Shown one piece after another: positions 1-7,898 of a stretch of 64,000 nt of DNA. Every line of letters begins with the position of its first letter. Positions within the stretch are counted from its first letter, which is position 1. The position numbers and the translations under genes are program-made. Under the pieces are notes generated by a model, which did no database searches, was not told the origin of the DNA, and worked only from the letters and a program-made list of their open reading frames with translations. Source of the stretch: Martelella alba. GTDB taxonomy: Bacteria; Pseudomonadota; Alphaproteobacteria; Rhizobiales; Rhizobiaceae. The DNA lies in contig NZ_VHLG01000002.1 in the NCBI RefSeq assembly GCF_006516955.1, positions 310,001 through 374,000 of the forward strand. The letters run 5' to 3'.

Positions 1-1010
1 AGAAGAAGTTCAAGGAAATCAACGAAGCCTATGAAACGCTGAAGGACCCGCAAAAGCGCGCGGCCTATGACCGTTTCGGCCATGCCGCCTTTGAAAATGG
101 CGGTCCGGGTGCCGGTGGCTTCGGCGCAGGCGGCTTCTCCGGTGCCGGTGGGTTCTCTGATATTTTCGAAGATATTTTCGGCGAGATGATGGGCGGTGCC
201 CGCGGGCGGCGCTCCTCCGGTGGTCGCGAACGTGGCGCGGATCTGCGCTACAATATGGAAATCACCCTTGAGGAAGCCTTTGAGGGCAAGACGGCACAGA
301 TCCGGGTTCCGACCTCGATCGTCTGTGACGAATGTTCGGGCTCCGGCGCCAAGCCCGGCACCAAGCCCACCACCTGCCCGACCTGTCATGGCGCAGGCCG
401 CGTGCGCGCGGCTCAGGGCTTTTTCTCCGTCGAGCGCACCTGCCCGACCTGCCACGGACGTGGTGAAACCATTTCCGACCCCTGCCCCAAATGCCGCGGC
501 GAAGGCCGTGTGATGCAGGAACGCTCGCTGTCGGTGAACATTCCGGCCGGTATTGAAGACGGGACCCGCATCCGCCTTCAGGGCGAAGGTGAAGCGGGCC
601 TGCGTAGCGGCCCCTCGGGCGATCTCTATATATTTCTCTCCGTCACCCCCCATCCCTTCTTCCAGCGGGATGGCGCCGATCTGCATTGCGTGATCCCGAT
701 CTCCATGACCCAGGCGGCCCTTGGCGGCAAATTCGAGGTGACCACGCTTGATGGCGCGAAGTCCCGCGTCGCCGTGCCGGAAGGTACCCAGACCGGCAAG
801 CAGTTCCGCCTGAAGGGCAAGGGCATGCCGGTGTTGCGCTCGTCACAGCGCGGCGACCTTTACATTCAGGTCCGCGTCGAGACGCCGCAAAAGCTGACCA
901 AGCGCCAGCGCGAGCTTATGGAGGAATTCGCTGAAATCTCCTCCAGCGAAAACAGCCCGGAATCAAACGGCTTCTTCGCCCGGATGAAGGACTTCTTCGG
1001 AACGGAATAA
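1..1010 (+). CDS. dnaJ: Chaperone protein DnaJ, 5' end outside window
   Basis: Hsp40 co-chaperone that delivers unfolded clients to DnaK and stimulates its ATPase in the cytoplasm. The reading frame is open from base 3, so the gene begins before the window; only the last part of the J domain is present ([19 protein letters not shown]) and the HPD motif is not. A Gly/Phe-rich linker follows at about 90-240. Four zinc-binding CxxCxGxG motifs ([32 protein letters not shown]) lie between about 324 and 510, which identifies a full type I DnaJ rather than CbpA. The C-terminal substrate-binding domain runs to the TAA at 1008-1010. No dnaK is seen downstream, so any dnaKJ pairing would have to lie upstream. 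Confidence 0.97.
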   Translation, partial: KKFKEINEAYETLKDPQKRAAYDRFGHAAFENGGPGAGGFGAGGFSGAGGFSDIFEDIFGEMMGGARGRRSSGGRERGADLRYNMEITLEEAFEGKTAQIRVPTSIVCDECSGSGAKPGTKPTTCPTCHGAGRVRAAQGFFSVERTCPTCHGRGETISDPCPKCRGEGRVMQERSLSVNIPAGIEDGTRIRLQGEGEAGLRSGPSGDLYIFLSVTPHPFFQRDGADLHCVIPISMTQAALGGKFEVTTLDGAKSRVAVPEGTQTGKQFRLKGKGMPVLRSSQRGDLYIQVRVETPQKLTKRQRELMEEFAEISSSENSPESNGFFARMKDFFGTE

Positions 1011-1473
1011 ATAGTCGCCTCGCCTGCAGCCATATCTGCACGGCGGGGCTGACTTTTGCAGCCTTGATCCTCCCGCCATCTATCAAGTCATTTGCGGATA
1101 GCAGCGCCTAACAAGGAGCCCGGATCCACAGATCTGGTCGCTGCGGATGCCGCCTTGCGACATCGCCGACATGACTTTCGTCAGCCTTTCCATTCCATCG
1201 GAACCTAAACCTGCGTTGACGCTTTATTGATCAAGAATTTGAATTTGATAGCGCAAACCAGCATTTGAGCGGTGCATACATACTTGAAAAGACACGTAAA
1301 CCATGTAATTTAGGACCCACATCTTATTGGAAAGGCGATTTTCTGTTGCTGCATTGCAACACTTACATGCGATGCGACACCAAGACGGATGAGAAAACAG
1401 AAATCTCCCATATGAGCTTTGACTAAAATAGCATTTTGACTATCTTACAAGATAGAAACAGAGGAGTTCCCTG
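1011..1473. other. Intergenic region dnaJ to secreted protein gene
   Basis: About 460 bases without a convincing gene. No strong dnaJ terminator hairpin was found. The only structured part is the right end, which holds the promoter and dyad listed separately at 1419-1455. Confidence 0.6.
1419..1455 (+). promoter_or_regulatory. Sigma-70-like promoter with dyad over the -10 box
   Basis: TTGACT (1419-1424) and TATCTT (1441-1446) are separated by 16 bases, a plausible -35/-10 pair. The -10 lies inside an inverted repeat, CTATCTT-AC-AAGATAG (1440-1455). A regulator binding there would block the promoter, but this is inference. The site is 18 bases upstream of the ATG at 1474, with a GAGGAG ribosome binding site between them. 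Confidence 0.45.
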
Positions 1474-2070
1474 ATGCCCCTTTCACGGTCATTCTACGCT
1501 GCGGCAACTGCCGTTGCCCTGACACTCGGTACGACGGCCGCGATGGGCGTTGCCGTACCGACTGCTGCTTACGCGCAGGCAGTGACAACACCGCAAAGCC
1601 TGCTCGCCGGGCGTATCGCCGCCAAGGTTGCCGCACTTGGTGCCAACCCGACGCCGGCACAGGTTCAGGCCGCTGTTGCCGATGCTGTTGCTGAGATTTC
1701 AGCCGCGACCAACACGACCTTCTCCACGCCGGATGTCGTTGGCGCGGTGAACGCGGTTGCCAACAGTCCCTCGGTTTCCTCAACGCAGGCAAAATCCAGC
1801 CTGAACACGACGACGGCAACAGCTGCAACGCAGACTGCTTCGCAGGTTAGCAATGGCGGTAGCGCAACCCGCTCAGTCAGTGTCTCGACGTCTGGTGGAA
1901 CAACCACTGTTGTGGACACGCAGACCGGCACCAGATCAGTGACGACAGGCAATCAGACCACCACCACCACGACAGGCGGCGGCACCACGACAACGAGCGT
2001 CTCCGGCTCTACAACATCTTCGTCGACCAGCAACAACGGCGGTGACGCCAGCCCCGCTTCGCCGAGCTGA
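1474..2070 (+). CDS. Secreted Thr/Ser-rich protein of unknown function
   Basis: 198 residues, not assigned to a known family. An N-terminal signal peptide is clear: basic start MPLSRSF, a hydrophobic stretch to about residue 30, and an Ala-x-Ala type cleavage site near AAYAQA. The first 80 mature residues are Ala-rich and look helical (LLAGRIAAKVAALG). The rest is low-complexity Thr/Ser/Gly with runs of Thr and ends NNGGDASPASPS. There is no beta-barrel anchor, lipobox or cysteine. The start at 1474 is supported by GAGGAG at 1461-1466. The next gene encodes a protein of similar build, so the two may be related surface or matrix proteins; this is inference. Confidence 0.7.
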   Translation: MPLSRSFYAAATAVALTLGTTAAMGVAVPTAAYAQAVTTPQSLLAGRIAAKVAALGANPTPAQVQAAVADAVAEISAATNTTFSTPDVVGAVNAVANSPSVSSTQAKSSLNTTTATAATQTASQVSNGGSATRSVSVSTSGGTTTVVDTQTGTRSVTTGNQTTTTTTGGGTTTTSVSGSTTSSSTSNNGGDASPASPS

Positions 2071-2130
2071 TCGCCTAAAAGCTCTTACCGGCGTCCTTCA
2101 AGGACGCTGGCAGGGAAATGATGCAGCCGA

Positions 2131-2155
2131 AACCCGCCAATTGGCGGGTTTTTTG
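2131..2155 (+). terminator. Rho-independent terminator after secreted protein gene
   Basis: Perfect stem AACCCGCCAA/TTGGCGGGTT (2131-2150) followed by a T run to 2154. A second dyad, GCGTCCTT/AAGGACGC (2091-2107), lies just before it. Confidence 0.85.
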
Positions 2156-2407
2156 TTGTCCGTTTTCGCAGTCCCAGTGCCACAGACATAGGCGGTCCAC
2201 GGTGCCATCAGCCGGAAAAACGGCCAAGGCCTCACCATTGGCAAAATTTAAATTCAGCATAAATGTTTTCAACATGTATAAAATACAACAATACATGTAA
2301 AAAATAATCATAAAAATTCTAAAATAATTAATACAAGTAATTTAACATTTTAATATTTGCGTGATAACAATATATCAAATTTCTATTCTCGATCTGCGGA
2401 GACAACG
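2156..2407. other. AT-rich upstream region of second secreted protein
   Basis: From about 2240 to 2400 the sequence is markedly AT-rich (long runs of A/T around 2290-2360), unlike the rest of the window. It probably contains the promoter of the gene starting at 2408, but no single -35/-10 pair stands out. No gene is supported on either strand. Confidence 0.5.
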
Positions 2408-3334
2408 ATGCACAAAGCCGCATTGTCATATAGTTTTGCTTTCCTTTTTCTGACAGCTCCCATGGCAGCAGTGCCGTCCGTTCCACATATGCCCTTGGGG
2501 CAAATCATCGGTGCCGGAACGGCCTCGGCACAAAGCGCGACCGTTGACCGGGCCACCATTCGATCACTCGCCCGGATGCCGGATGCCCAGCGCGTGCAAG
2601 CGCTGCAGCAACTGATCAGAGCGCGGCCCAACATCAATGTCGCCAACCTCGTGACACAGGTCGTCAAGGCGAACCCGGCGGCGGCGGCCACAATCACCCG
2701 CGACTTCATCACCTCTTTCCCTTCGGTCGCACCACAAATCACACAACAGGCCATCGCGGCGACGCCTGCAGCGGGCCGGGCTGCCGTTGCAACGGCGGCC
2801 TATCAGGCCGCGCCCGCCAATACCAAGTCTGCCGTTTCCAACGCTGCCATTCAGGCAAGCCGAGGCTCGAGCCGCACAACCGTGACCACTGCCCTCAATA
2901 ATGTAGCGCCCCAGACCAATTTGGCCGGTTCGGTTCCTGGAAACCCCACCGATGACGGCGGCTTCGATCTGGATAATGGCAATTTTGGCGGCAGCATTGG
3001 CAGCAGCCCATCCGGCGGGAGCACGGGTTCTGCCTCATCGGCTGGGAGTTCCAGCAGCTCTTCTACTACGGGAAGCGGATCGAGTTCAGGAACATCCGGC
3101 AGCAGTTCGGGTTCCAGCAGTGGGAGCGACTCGAGCTCCAGCAGCAATGACACCGCAGACGGGAAGACCGTGCCGGGCACATCACAGCCAGCACCATCAC
3201 AGGCAACAACAACACAGACGCCGACCGAAGTTGCGACAACGACACCGACCGAGGTAACGATCACAACGCCAACACCACTGCCAACACCGGTGATAGAGTT
3301 CGAAATTCCGCCCACCTCGGCTTCACCGACCTGA
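2408..3334 (+). CDS. Secreted Ser/Thr/Pro-rich low-complexity protein
   Basis: 308 residues from the ATG at 2408, chosen over an upstream in-frame start because GGAG lies about 8 bases before it and the signal peptide begins there (MHKAALSYSFAFLFL). Cleavage is likely after GTASA near residue 43. The mature N-terminal 120 residues are Ala-rich and helical, with short repeat-like units (TPAAGRAAVATAAYQAAPA). Then come an acidic Gly/Asp patch (DDGGFDLDNGNFGG), a Ser/Gly tract of about 70 residues, and a Thr/Pro-rich tail (TPTEV repeated twice). No known domain recognised. Architecture matches the neighbour at 1474: signal, helical Ala-rich part, disordered polar tail. Confidence 0.7.
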   Translation: MHKAALSYSFAFLFLTAPMAAVPSVPHMPLGQIIGAGTASAQSATVDRATIRSLARMPDAQRVQALQQLIRARPNINVANLVTQVVKANPAAAATITRDFITSFPSVAPQITQQAIAATPAAGRAAVATAAYQAAPANTKSAVSNAAIQASRGSSRTTVTTALNNVAPQTNLAGSVPGNPTDDGGFDLDNGNFGGSIGSSPSGGSTGSASSAGSSSSSSTTGSGSSSGTSGSSSGSSSGSDSSSSSNDTADGKTVPGTSQPAPSQATTTQTPTEVATTTPTEVTITTPTPLPTPVIEFEIPPTSASPT

Positions 3335-3951
3335 CGCGATACCCAAGGCGCCGATCTGATGGACTCAGACCGGCGCTCAAATCGTTGAAAAACCCCACCT
3401 TCCGTCAGACCTCATATCTGTATCTGGTCCACAGATATCTGGCAGGCATGCATTGGCCCGGCGAGCGCGACGCCTTTCTGTTCAATGCCCTGAAAACATT
3501 GGTTTCCGTAACAAGCACGGAAATGACATCAATGGGAGACGCGGATCACACCAATCCAGCCATCGGAATGGCGCCACCAGCAATCTGAGCGCCGATCAGT
3601 CATCCGACAACCAGGGCATCTAGCCTTGTCGCTTTTCTCCTGACTGCGGTCGGCGCATGCGCCCGGGGTTTGTCGCGAAAATGCTGTCATCGAAATGACG
3701 ATCTCATTTCACGGGGCAGGACCGCGCGGAAAGCCGGCTTCCATCTCTCTGCAACATCGTCACGCCGGCTTAATCACGACCACCAGCTACGATATGATAA
3801 GCTACTTGTTTCGCCTTTTTGAACCAGCCCAATTGGAACCAAAAACAGCTACAGGCCAGTATATCTTTGCACGCTTGACGCGGAAATCGATTTCGCATCA
3901 GCCTTGTCTGCGCTAAGACGGGAAACCGATTCCGAACGTTTAAGTCACCTT
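3335..3951. other. Intergenic region upstream of recF
   Basis: About 615 bases. Two short frames (3385-3588 and 3695-3916) are open but have no good ribosome binding site, family likeness or typical codon pattern, so no gene is called. No cluster of DnaA boxes was noticed, so no origin is claimed next to recF. Confidence 0.5.
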
Positions 3952-5079
3952 ATGTCCGCAGAGATCTGCCTCAACAGCCTCAAACTGACCGATTTTCGCA
4001 ACTATCGACAGGCGGGCCTGCAATTTGACGGCCGTCATGTCGTGCTGACGGGCAATAATGGCGCAGGCAAGACCAATCTCCTCGAAGCGGTCTCGCTTCT
4101 TTCACCGGGCCGCGGATTACGCCGGGCGGTCTATGCCCAGATCGCGCGACAGGGTGAACAAACCGGCTTTTCGGTTTTTGCCACGCTGAACGGTATGGCC
4201 GGCGATGTTGCAATCGGCACCGGAACGGATGGCGTGGAAGGCGCTGCGCGGAAGCTCCGCATCAATGGTGCGCCAGCCACAAGCACCGAGGCTTTGCTGG
4301 AACATCTGCGCGTCGTCTGGCTCACGCCGGCCATGGATGGCTTGTTTACCGGCCAGGCAGCCGACCGCCGACGCTTCCTCGATCGCATGGTACTGGCAAT
4401 TGACCCCACCCATGGACGCCGGGTTTCCGATTTCGAAAAGGCCATGCGCAGTCGCAACCGGTTGCTTGCCGAGGGACGGCTCGATCCGGCCTGGCTTTCC
4501 GGCCTGGAAAACCAGATGGCCTCGCTCGGCATTGCCATGACATTGGCCAGGCGGGAATTGCTGTCGCTGCTGGCAAGCCTTGTCAGTGACGTTGAAACGC
4601 CCTTTCCTGCACCAAGGACCGGTCTGTCAGGTTTTTTTGCCGACGACATGTCAGGCCCCGCAATTGATCTCGAAGATCGCTACATCGCCATGCTGGAAGA
4701 AGGCCGCCGCCGCGATGCGGCCGCCGGACGCACACTTGAAGGCCCGCATCGCTCGGATCTGGTCGTCTACCACGCCCAGAAGGATATCGAGGCCGCACTT
4801 GGTTCAACCGGCGAACAGAAGGCTCTTCTGCTGGGGCTCGTCCTTGCCCATGCAAGGCTCACCCGCCGCATTTCCGGCCACCCGCCGATCATGCTTTTCG
4901 ATGAGGTTGCCGCCCATCTGGACAGCGATCGCCGCGCCGCGCTATTCGCCATGATCGATGAAATCGGCGGCCAAGCCTTCATGACCGGCACCGACCGGGC
5001 ACTCTTTGAAGCGATCGGTGACAACGGCCAGTTCTTTCACGTGTCCGATGGCGGCGTGACGCAATCTGAATTTCAATAA
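3952..5079 (+). CDS. recF: DNA replication and repair protein RecF
   Basis: SMC-like ATPase that loads RecA at single-strand gaps through the RecFOR pathway. 375 residues from the ATG at 3952 (MSAEICLNSL), the usual family length; an in-frame start 48 bases upstream would add an atypical tail. Walker A is GNNGAGKTN near residue 36, the signature region is STGEQKALLLG, and Walker B is PPIMLFDEVAAHLD near 325. The start of the protein (LTDFRNYRQ) is typical of RecF. It converges on slyX with a 7-base overlap of the coding ends. Confidence 0.96.
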   Translation: MSAEICLNSLKLTDFRNYRQAGLQFDGRHVVLTGNNGAGKTNLLEAVSLLSPGRGLRRAVYAQIARQGEQTGFSVFATLNGMAGDVAIGTGTDGVEGAARKLRINGAPATSTEALLEHLRVVWLTPAMDGLFTGQAADRRRFLDRMVLAIDPTHGRRVSDFEKAMRSRNRLLAEGRLDPAWLSGLENQMASLGIAMTLARRELLSLLASLVSDVETPFPAPRTGLSGFFADDMSGPAIDLEDRYIAMLEEGRRRDAAAGRTLEGPHRSDLVVYHAQKDIEAALGSTGEQKALLLGLVLAHARLTRRISGHPPIMLFDEVAAHLDSDRRAALFAMIDEIGGQAFMTGTDRALFEAIGDNGQFFHVSDGGVTQSEFQ

Positions 5080-5279
5080 TGCGGCGGCTTGGTGACGGCC
5101 GGCCGCTCCAGTGCCTGTTCTTCAAGCGCCAGAAAACCTTCGGTCAGCGCCTCGGTCTGCCGTTTCAGCCGCTCGATCACCCGCCACTGTTCGGCAATCT
5201 GTTCCGAAAGTTCCTCAATCGTGTTCGCCTGATGGGCAACCACTTCCTCGAGATGGGTGATCCGATCGTCCTCAGTCAT
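5073..5279 (-). CDS. slyX: SlyX family protein
   Basis: 68-residue coiled-coil protein: RITHLEEVVAHQANTIEEL followed by a heptad-like helix and the conserved C-terminal PPHY. The molecular role of SlyX is not settled. Its stop overlaps the 3' end of recF on the opposite strand. Length and both ends fit the family. Confidence 0.88.
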   Translation of the reverse strand: MTEDDRITHLEEVVAHQANTIEELSEQIAEQWRVIERLKRQTEALTEGFLALEEQALERPAVTKPPHY

Positions 5280-5404
5280 CAGTGGTCTCCTTGCCGCAAA
5301 ACGGCGCCGCGTTAAGCTGAACCGTTCCAGCCTTTCTTCCGGTTAAGCACATGCGATGTCAAGCAGGGCTTGCAAATCAGCGGAAAACCACCATTTTCGC
5401 CACC

Positions 5405-6169
5405 ATGAGTGAATTCCTGTCAGACGACGAAATCGAACGCTATGCCCGCCATATCGTGCTGCCGGAAATCGGCGGCCCCGGCCAGCAGGCGCTGAAACGA
5501 GCCCGCGTGCTGGTGATCGGCGCCGGCGGCCTTGGCGCGCCGGTTCTGCTTTATCTTTCTGCCGCTGGCATCGGCACGCTCGGCATTGCCGATGATGACC
5601 GCGTCAGCCTGTCCAATCTGCAACGGCAGGTGATCCATTCCTCGGACATGATCGGTGAAGAAAAAACGGAGAGCGCCCGTGCTGCCATCGCCCGGCTCAA
5701 CCCGCATGTGACCTGCCGGCTGTTCCACACGCGGCTTACCGCTGACAATGCGGCAAACATGCTCTCGGGCTTTGATCTGGTGATTGACGGCTCGGACAAT
5801 TTCGACACGCGCTATCTGGCCGCAGATGCCGCAGAACAGGCGCAGATCCCGCTCGTCAGCGGCGCCGTTGGCCGTTTTGACGGCTCGCTGACCGTGCTGA
5901 AGCCTTATGAAACGGCAGATGACGGCAGCCTTTTGCCCGGCTACCGCGATATTTTTCCGCAAAAGCCACCGCCAGGCCTGGTGCCATCCTGCGCCGAGGC
6001 CGGTATTTTGGGGGCCGCAACCGGTGTCGTCGGCACCTTGATGGCGATGGAGGCAATCAAGCTTGCCACCGGCACGGGCGAACCGCTGATCGGCAGGCTG
6101 CTGCTTTATGATGCGCTGTCAGCCCGCTTTGATACGATCAACTACCGCCGCCGCGAAACGCCAAGGTGA
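5405..6169 (+). CDS. moeB: Molybdopterin-synthase adenylyltransferase MoeB / HesA-ThiF type
   Basis: 254 residues from the ATG at 5405 (MSEFLSDDEIERYARHI), where family members begin. It adenylates the C-terminal glycine of a ubiquitin-like sulfur carrier (MoaD or ThiS). The nucleotide-binding motif VIGAGGLGAP lies near residue 35, the conserved LSNLQRQ near 68, and the catalytic Asp region DLVIDGSDNFDTR near 120. There is no rhodanese domain. Unlike E. coli MoeB, no CxxC pair is present; only two cysteines are seen (VTCRL and PSCAEAG), so the structural zinc site appears absent. It ends one base before the convergent gene. Confidence 0.9.
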   Translation: MSEFLSDDEIERYARHIVLPEIGGPGQQALKRARVLVIGAGGLGAPVLLYLSAAGIGTLGIADDDRVSLSNLQRQVIHSSDMIGEEKTESARAAIARLNPHVTCRLFHTRLTADNAANMLSGFDLVIDGSDNFDTRYLAADAAEQAQIPLVSGAVGRFDGSLTVLKPYETADDGSLLPGYRDIFPQKPPPGLVPSCAEAGILGAATGVVGTLMAMEAIKLATGTGEPLIGRLLLYDALSARFDTINYRRRETPR

Positions 6170-6505
6170 TCAGCCCGCCTGTTGGGCCAGTTGATAAAGA
6201 TTGGCGCAGCGCCCGCCGGACGCGCAATAGGCCAGAACCGGACCCTGAACCTCTTTCAGGATCGCCTTAAGCTTGGGCGCCTGGGTAATAGGCGAAGAGG
6301 TACCGCCAACAGGCAGATAGAAAACCTTCAGCCCTGCGGATCTGGCAGCGGTCTCGACATCGGCGAATTTCGGCTGAAAAAAGCCTTCGCCGTCTGGCCG
6401 CATGCAGATCACGGCCTCATAGCCGGCCTTGGCAACGTCTGCCATGTCAGCTGGCTTCAACTGGCCTGTGACATGATAATTATGGGTGACGGGACGTGCA
6501 TGCAT
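6170..6505 (-). CDS. DUF442 / TIGR01244 phosphatase-like sulfur-transferase domain protein
   Basis: 111 residues from the ATG at 6505 (MHARPVTHNYHVTGQL), preceded by AGGAG. This fold, related to protein phosphatases and rhodaneses, is found fused to the ETHE1-like enzyme in the Blh protein of Agrobacterium. The active-site loop is YCASGGRCANLYQ, of the C-x5-R type. Here the domain is a separate gene 42 bases downstream of the metallo-hydrolase, so the two are probably co-transcribed and act together in persulfide handling; the functional link is inference from the fused relatives. Confidence 0.85.
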   Translation of the reverse strand: MHARPVTHNYHVTGQLKPADMADVAKAGYEAVICMRPDGEGFFQPKFADVETAARSAGLKVFYLPVGGTSSPITQAPKLKAILKEVQGPVLAYCASGGRCANLYQLAQQAG

Positions 6506-6547
6506 TTCTTCACTCCTGTGCCGCATCCGGCGGCGTTTTGCCATGCC

Positions 6548-7441
6548 TCAGAATGCGTTGAGCGGCACCTTGAGCATTGGCCTTCCATCCTTGTCTTTCG
6601 GCACCTGTCCGGCGCGCATATTGACCTGCAGCGAGGGTAGGATCAGCCGTGGCATGGCCAGCGTTTTATCGCGCGCCTCGCGCAGCGCCACAAAGGCCTC
6701 TTCATTGCTCCCCTCGCCCACATGAATATTGGCTCGCCGCTCTTCCCCAACGGTGGTTTCCCAGGCGATCGCCCGGCCATTCGGTCCATAGTCATGGCAT
6801 ATAAACAGGCGGACCTCATCGGGCAGGGACAGGACGCGCATGATCGAGTGATAGAGCGCACGCGCATCGCCACCGGGAAAATCAGCCCGCGCCGAGCCGC
6901 CATCCGGCATGAACAGCGTGTCACCAACAAAGGCAGCATTGCCGATGACATGCGTCATGCAGGCCGGTGTATGCCCCGGCGTGTGCATCACATGAGCTGT
7001 CAGGCTGCCGATGGCGTAGCTGTCACCATCTTCAAACAGCCGGTCAAACTGCGAACCATCGCGCTGAAACTCAGTACCCTCGTTGAAAATCTTGCCGAAT
7101 ACGTCCTGCACCTCAATGATCCGCGCACCGATGCCAAGCTTGCCGCCAAGCTGATCCTGAAGATAGGGCGCTGCCGAAAGGTGGTCGGCATGGACATGGG
7201 TCTCGATAATCCATTCAACCTTGAGCCCCTTCGCACGAACGAAGGCAATGACCCGGTCGGCGCTGTCGCTTGAAATCCGGCCAGCGGCATAGTCTATGTC
7301 GAGCACACTGTCGATCACGGCGCAGGCGCTGGTCCGCGGATCGGCGACCACATAGGTCACCGTGTTGGTGGCCGAATCAAAAAACGGCTCAACCTCAGCT
7401 GTCTCGGAAAGGTCCGGCGTAAAGGGAAGCGTTTCGCGCAA
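6548..7441 (-). CDS. ETHE1/Blh-type MBL-fold persulfide dioxygenase
   Basis: 297 residues. The metal-binding motif THVHADHLS lies near residue 82, with HTPGHTPACM near 155 and FVGDTLF near 170, typical of ETHE1 and Blh sulfur dioxygenases that oxidise glutathione persulfide to sulfite. The start is a TTG at 7441 with AAGGAG seven bases upstream; no ATG is better placed. A perfect palindrome 53 bases upstream (7494-7509) is a likely operator. No bigR gene is adjacent. The order (hydrolase first, DUF442 second) is the reverse of the domain order in the fused Blh protein. Confidence 0.88.
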   Translation of the reverse strand: MRETLPFTPDLSETAEVEPFFDSATNTVTYVVADPRTSACAVIDSVLDIDYAAGRISSDSADRVIAFVRAKGLKVEWIIETHVHADHLSAAPYLQDQLGGKLGIGARIIEVQDVFGKIFNEGTEFQRDGSQFDRLFEDGDSYAIGSLTAHVMHTPGHTPACMTHVIGNAAFVGDTLFMPDGGSARADFPGGDARALYHSIMRVLSLPDEVRLFICHDYGPNGRAIAWETTVGEERRANIHVGEGSNEEAFVALREARDKTLAMPRLILPSLQVNMRAGQVPKDKDGRPMLKVPLNAF

Positions 7442-7493
7442 GAAAGGTCTCCTTCAGGACGGAAACTCAGTTTCACCATCCATATTTACAGTT

Positions 7494-7509
7494 ATTCGTA
7501 TATACGAAT
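7494..7509. promoter_or_regulatory. Palindromic operator candidate upstream of the MBL-DUF442 pair
   Basis: ATTCGTATATACGAAT is a perfect 16-base palindrome about 50 bases upstream of the TTG start at 7441, followed by a further partial half-site (ACGAATT, 7511-7518 region). ArsR-type sulfide sensors use AT-rich dyads of this kind at blh operons; the identity of the regulator is inferred only. Confidence 0.55.
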
Positions 7510-7611
7510 TCACGAATTTGTCAATTGCCAATGGCACGCTCTGTTATCCGATCATATGCTTGCGCGCAAAATCGAAAGCGGGTTTGTTGATCAACGCCCG
7601 CATAACAAAAA

Positions 7612-7636
7612 GGGGGCGCAGCAAAACCGCGCCCCC
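7612..7636 (-). terminator. Terminator hairpin, left copy flanking repeat element
   Basis: GGGGGCGC (7612-7619), a 9-base loop, GCGCCCCC (7629-7636). Read on the minus strand it is followed by a T run (A run at 7607-7611), so it can terminate transcription coming from the sugar phosphorylase gene. It is an exact direct copy of the hairpin at 7844-7868, including the loop. Confidence 0.75.
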
Positions 7637-7640
7637 CTGG

Positions 7641-7839
7641 CTGCTGACAAAGTCATTCAGCTTGTCTGTTTGGGGTGAAGTAGCCATCGCCTCCGTCGTC
7701 ATCCCCGTGCTTGTCACGGGGATCCATATTCTTAAGAATTTGAATAAGCAGGTTCTTTCGCCGCGCGGACGCGCGTCGGCTGGATGCCTGTGACAAGCAC
7801 AGGCATGACGTTAGAGAAGGGGACAGGGTTTGTCAGCAG
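7641..7839. repeat. MITE-like intergenic repeat, copy A (199 bp)
   Basis: Non-coding element bounded by the perfect 11-base inverted repeat CTGCTGACAAA (7641-7651) and TTTGTCAGCAG (7829-7839). Inside are two strong hairpins, ATCCCCGTG-n-CACGGGGAT and ATGCCTGTG-n-CACAGGCAT, separated by a GC-rich core (CGCGCGGACGCGCG). Related copies lie at 22327-22527 and 40261-40459 in the opposite orientation. It is flanked on both sides by the same terminator hairpin. No transposase is encoded, so it would need one in trans. Confidence 0.8.
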
Positions 7840-7843
7840 TCTG

Positions 7844-7872
7844 GGGGGCGCAGCAAAACCGCGCCCCCTTTT
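7844..7872 (+). terminator. Terminator hairpin, right copy flanking repeat element
   Basis: GGGGGCGC (7844-7851), loop AGCAAAACC, GCGCCCCC (7861-7868), then TTTT. It is a direct repeat of the hairpin at 7612-7636. In this orientation it terminates plus-strand transcription. Confidence 0.7.
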
Positions 7873-7898
7873 CAAAACAGCCAATATCGCGATGGCAT

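Noticed and set aside
2075-2311. Minus-strand 78-codon frame over the terminator at 2131
   Set aside because: It spans a clear terminator and an AT-rich upstream region and has no ribosome binding site.
3800-3860. GAAC repeats upstream of recF as a LexA box
   Set aside because: The two GAAC units are 11 bases apart, not 7 as in alphaproteobacterial SOS boxes.
3385-3916. Two short plus-strand frames (3385-3588 and 3695-3916) upstream of recF
   Set aside because: No ribosome binding site, domain or convincing amino-acid pattern; probably chance open frames.
3335-3951. Chromosome origin next to recF
   Set aside because: No dnaA gene or DnaA-box cluster seen; in this order recF is often away from the origin.
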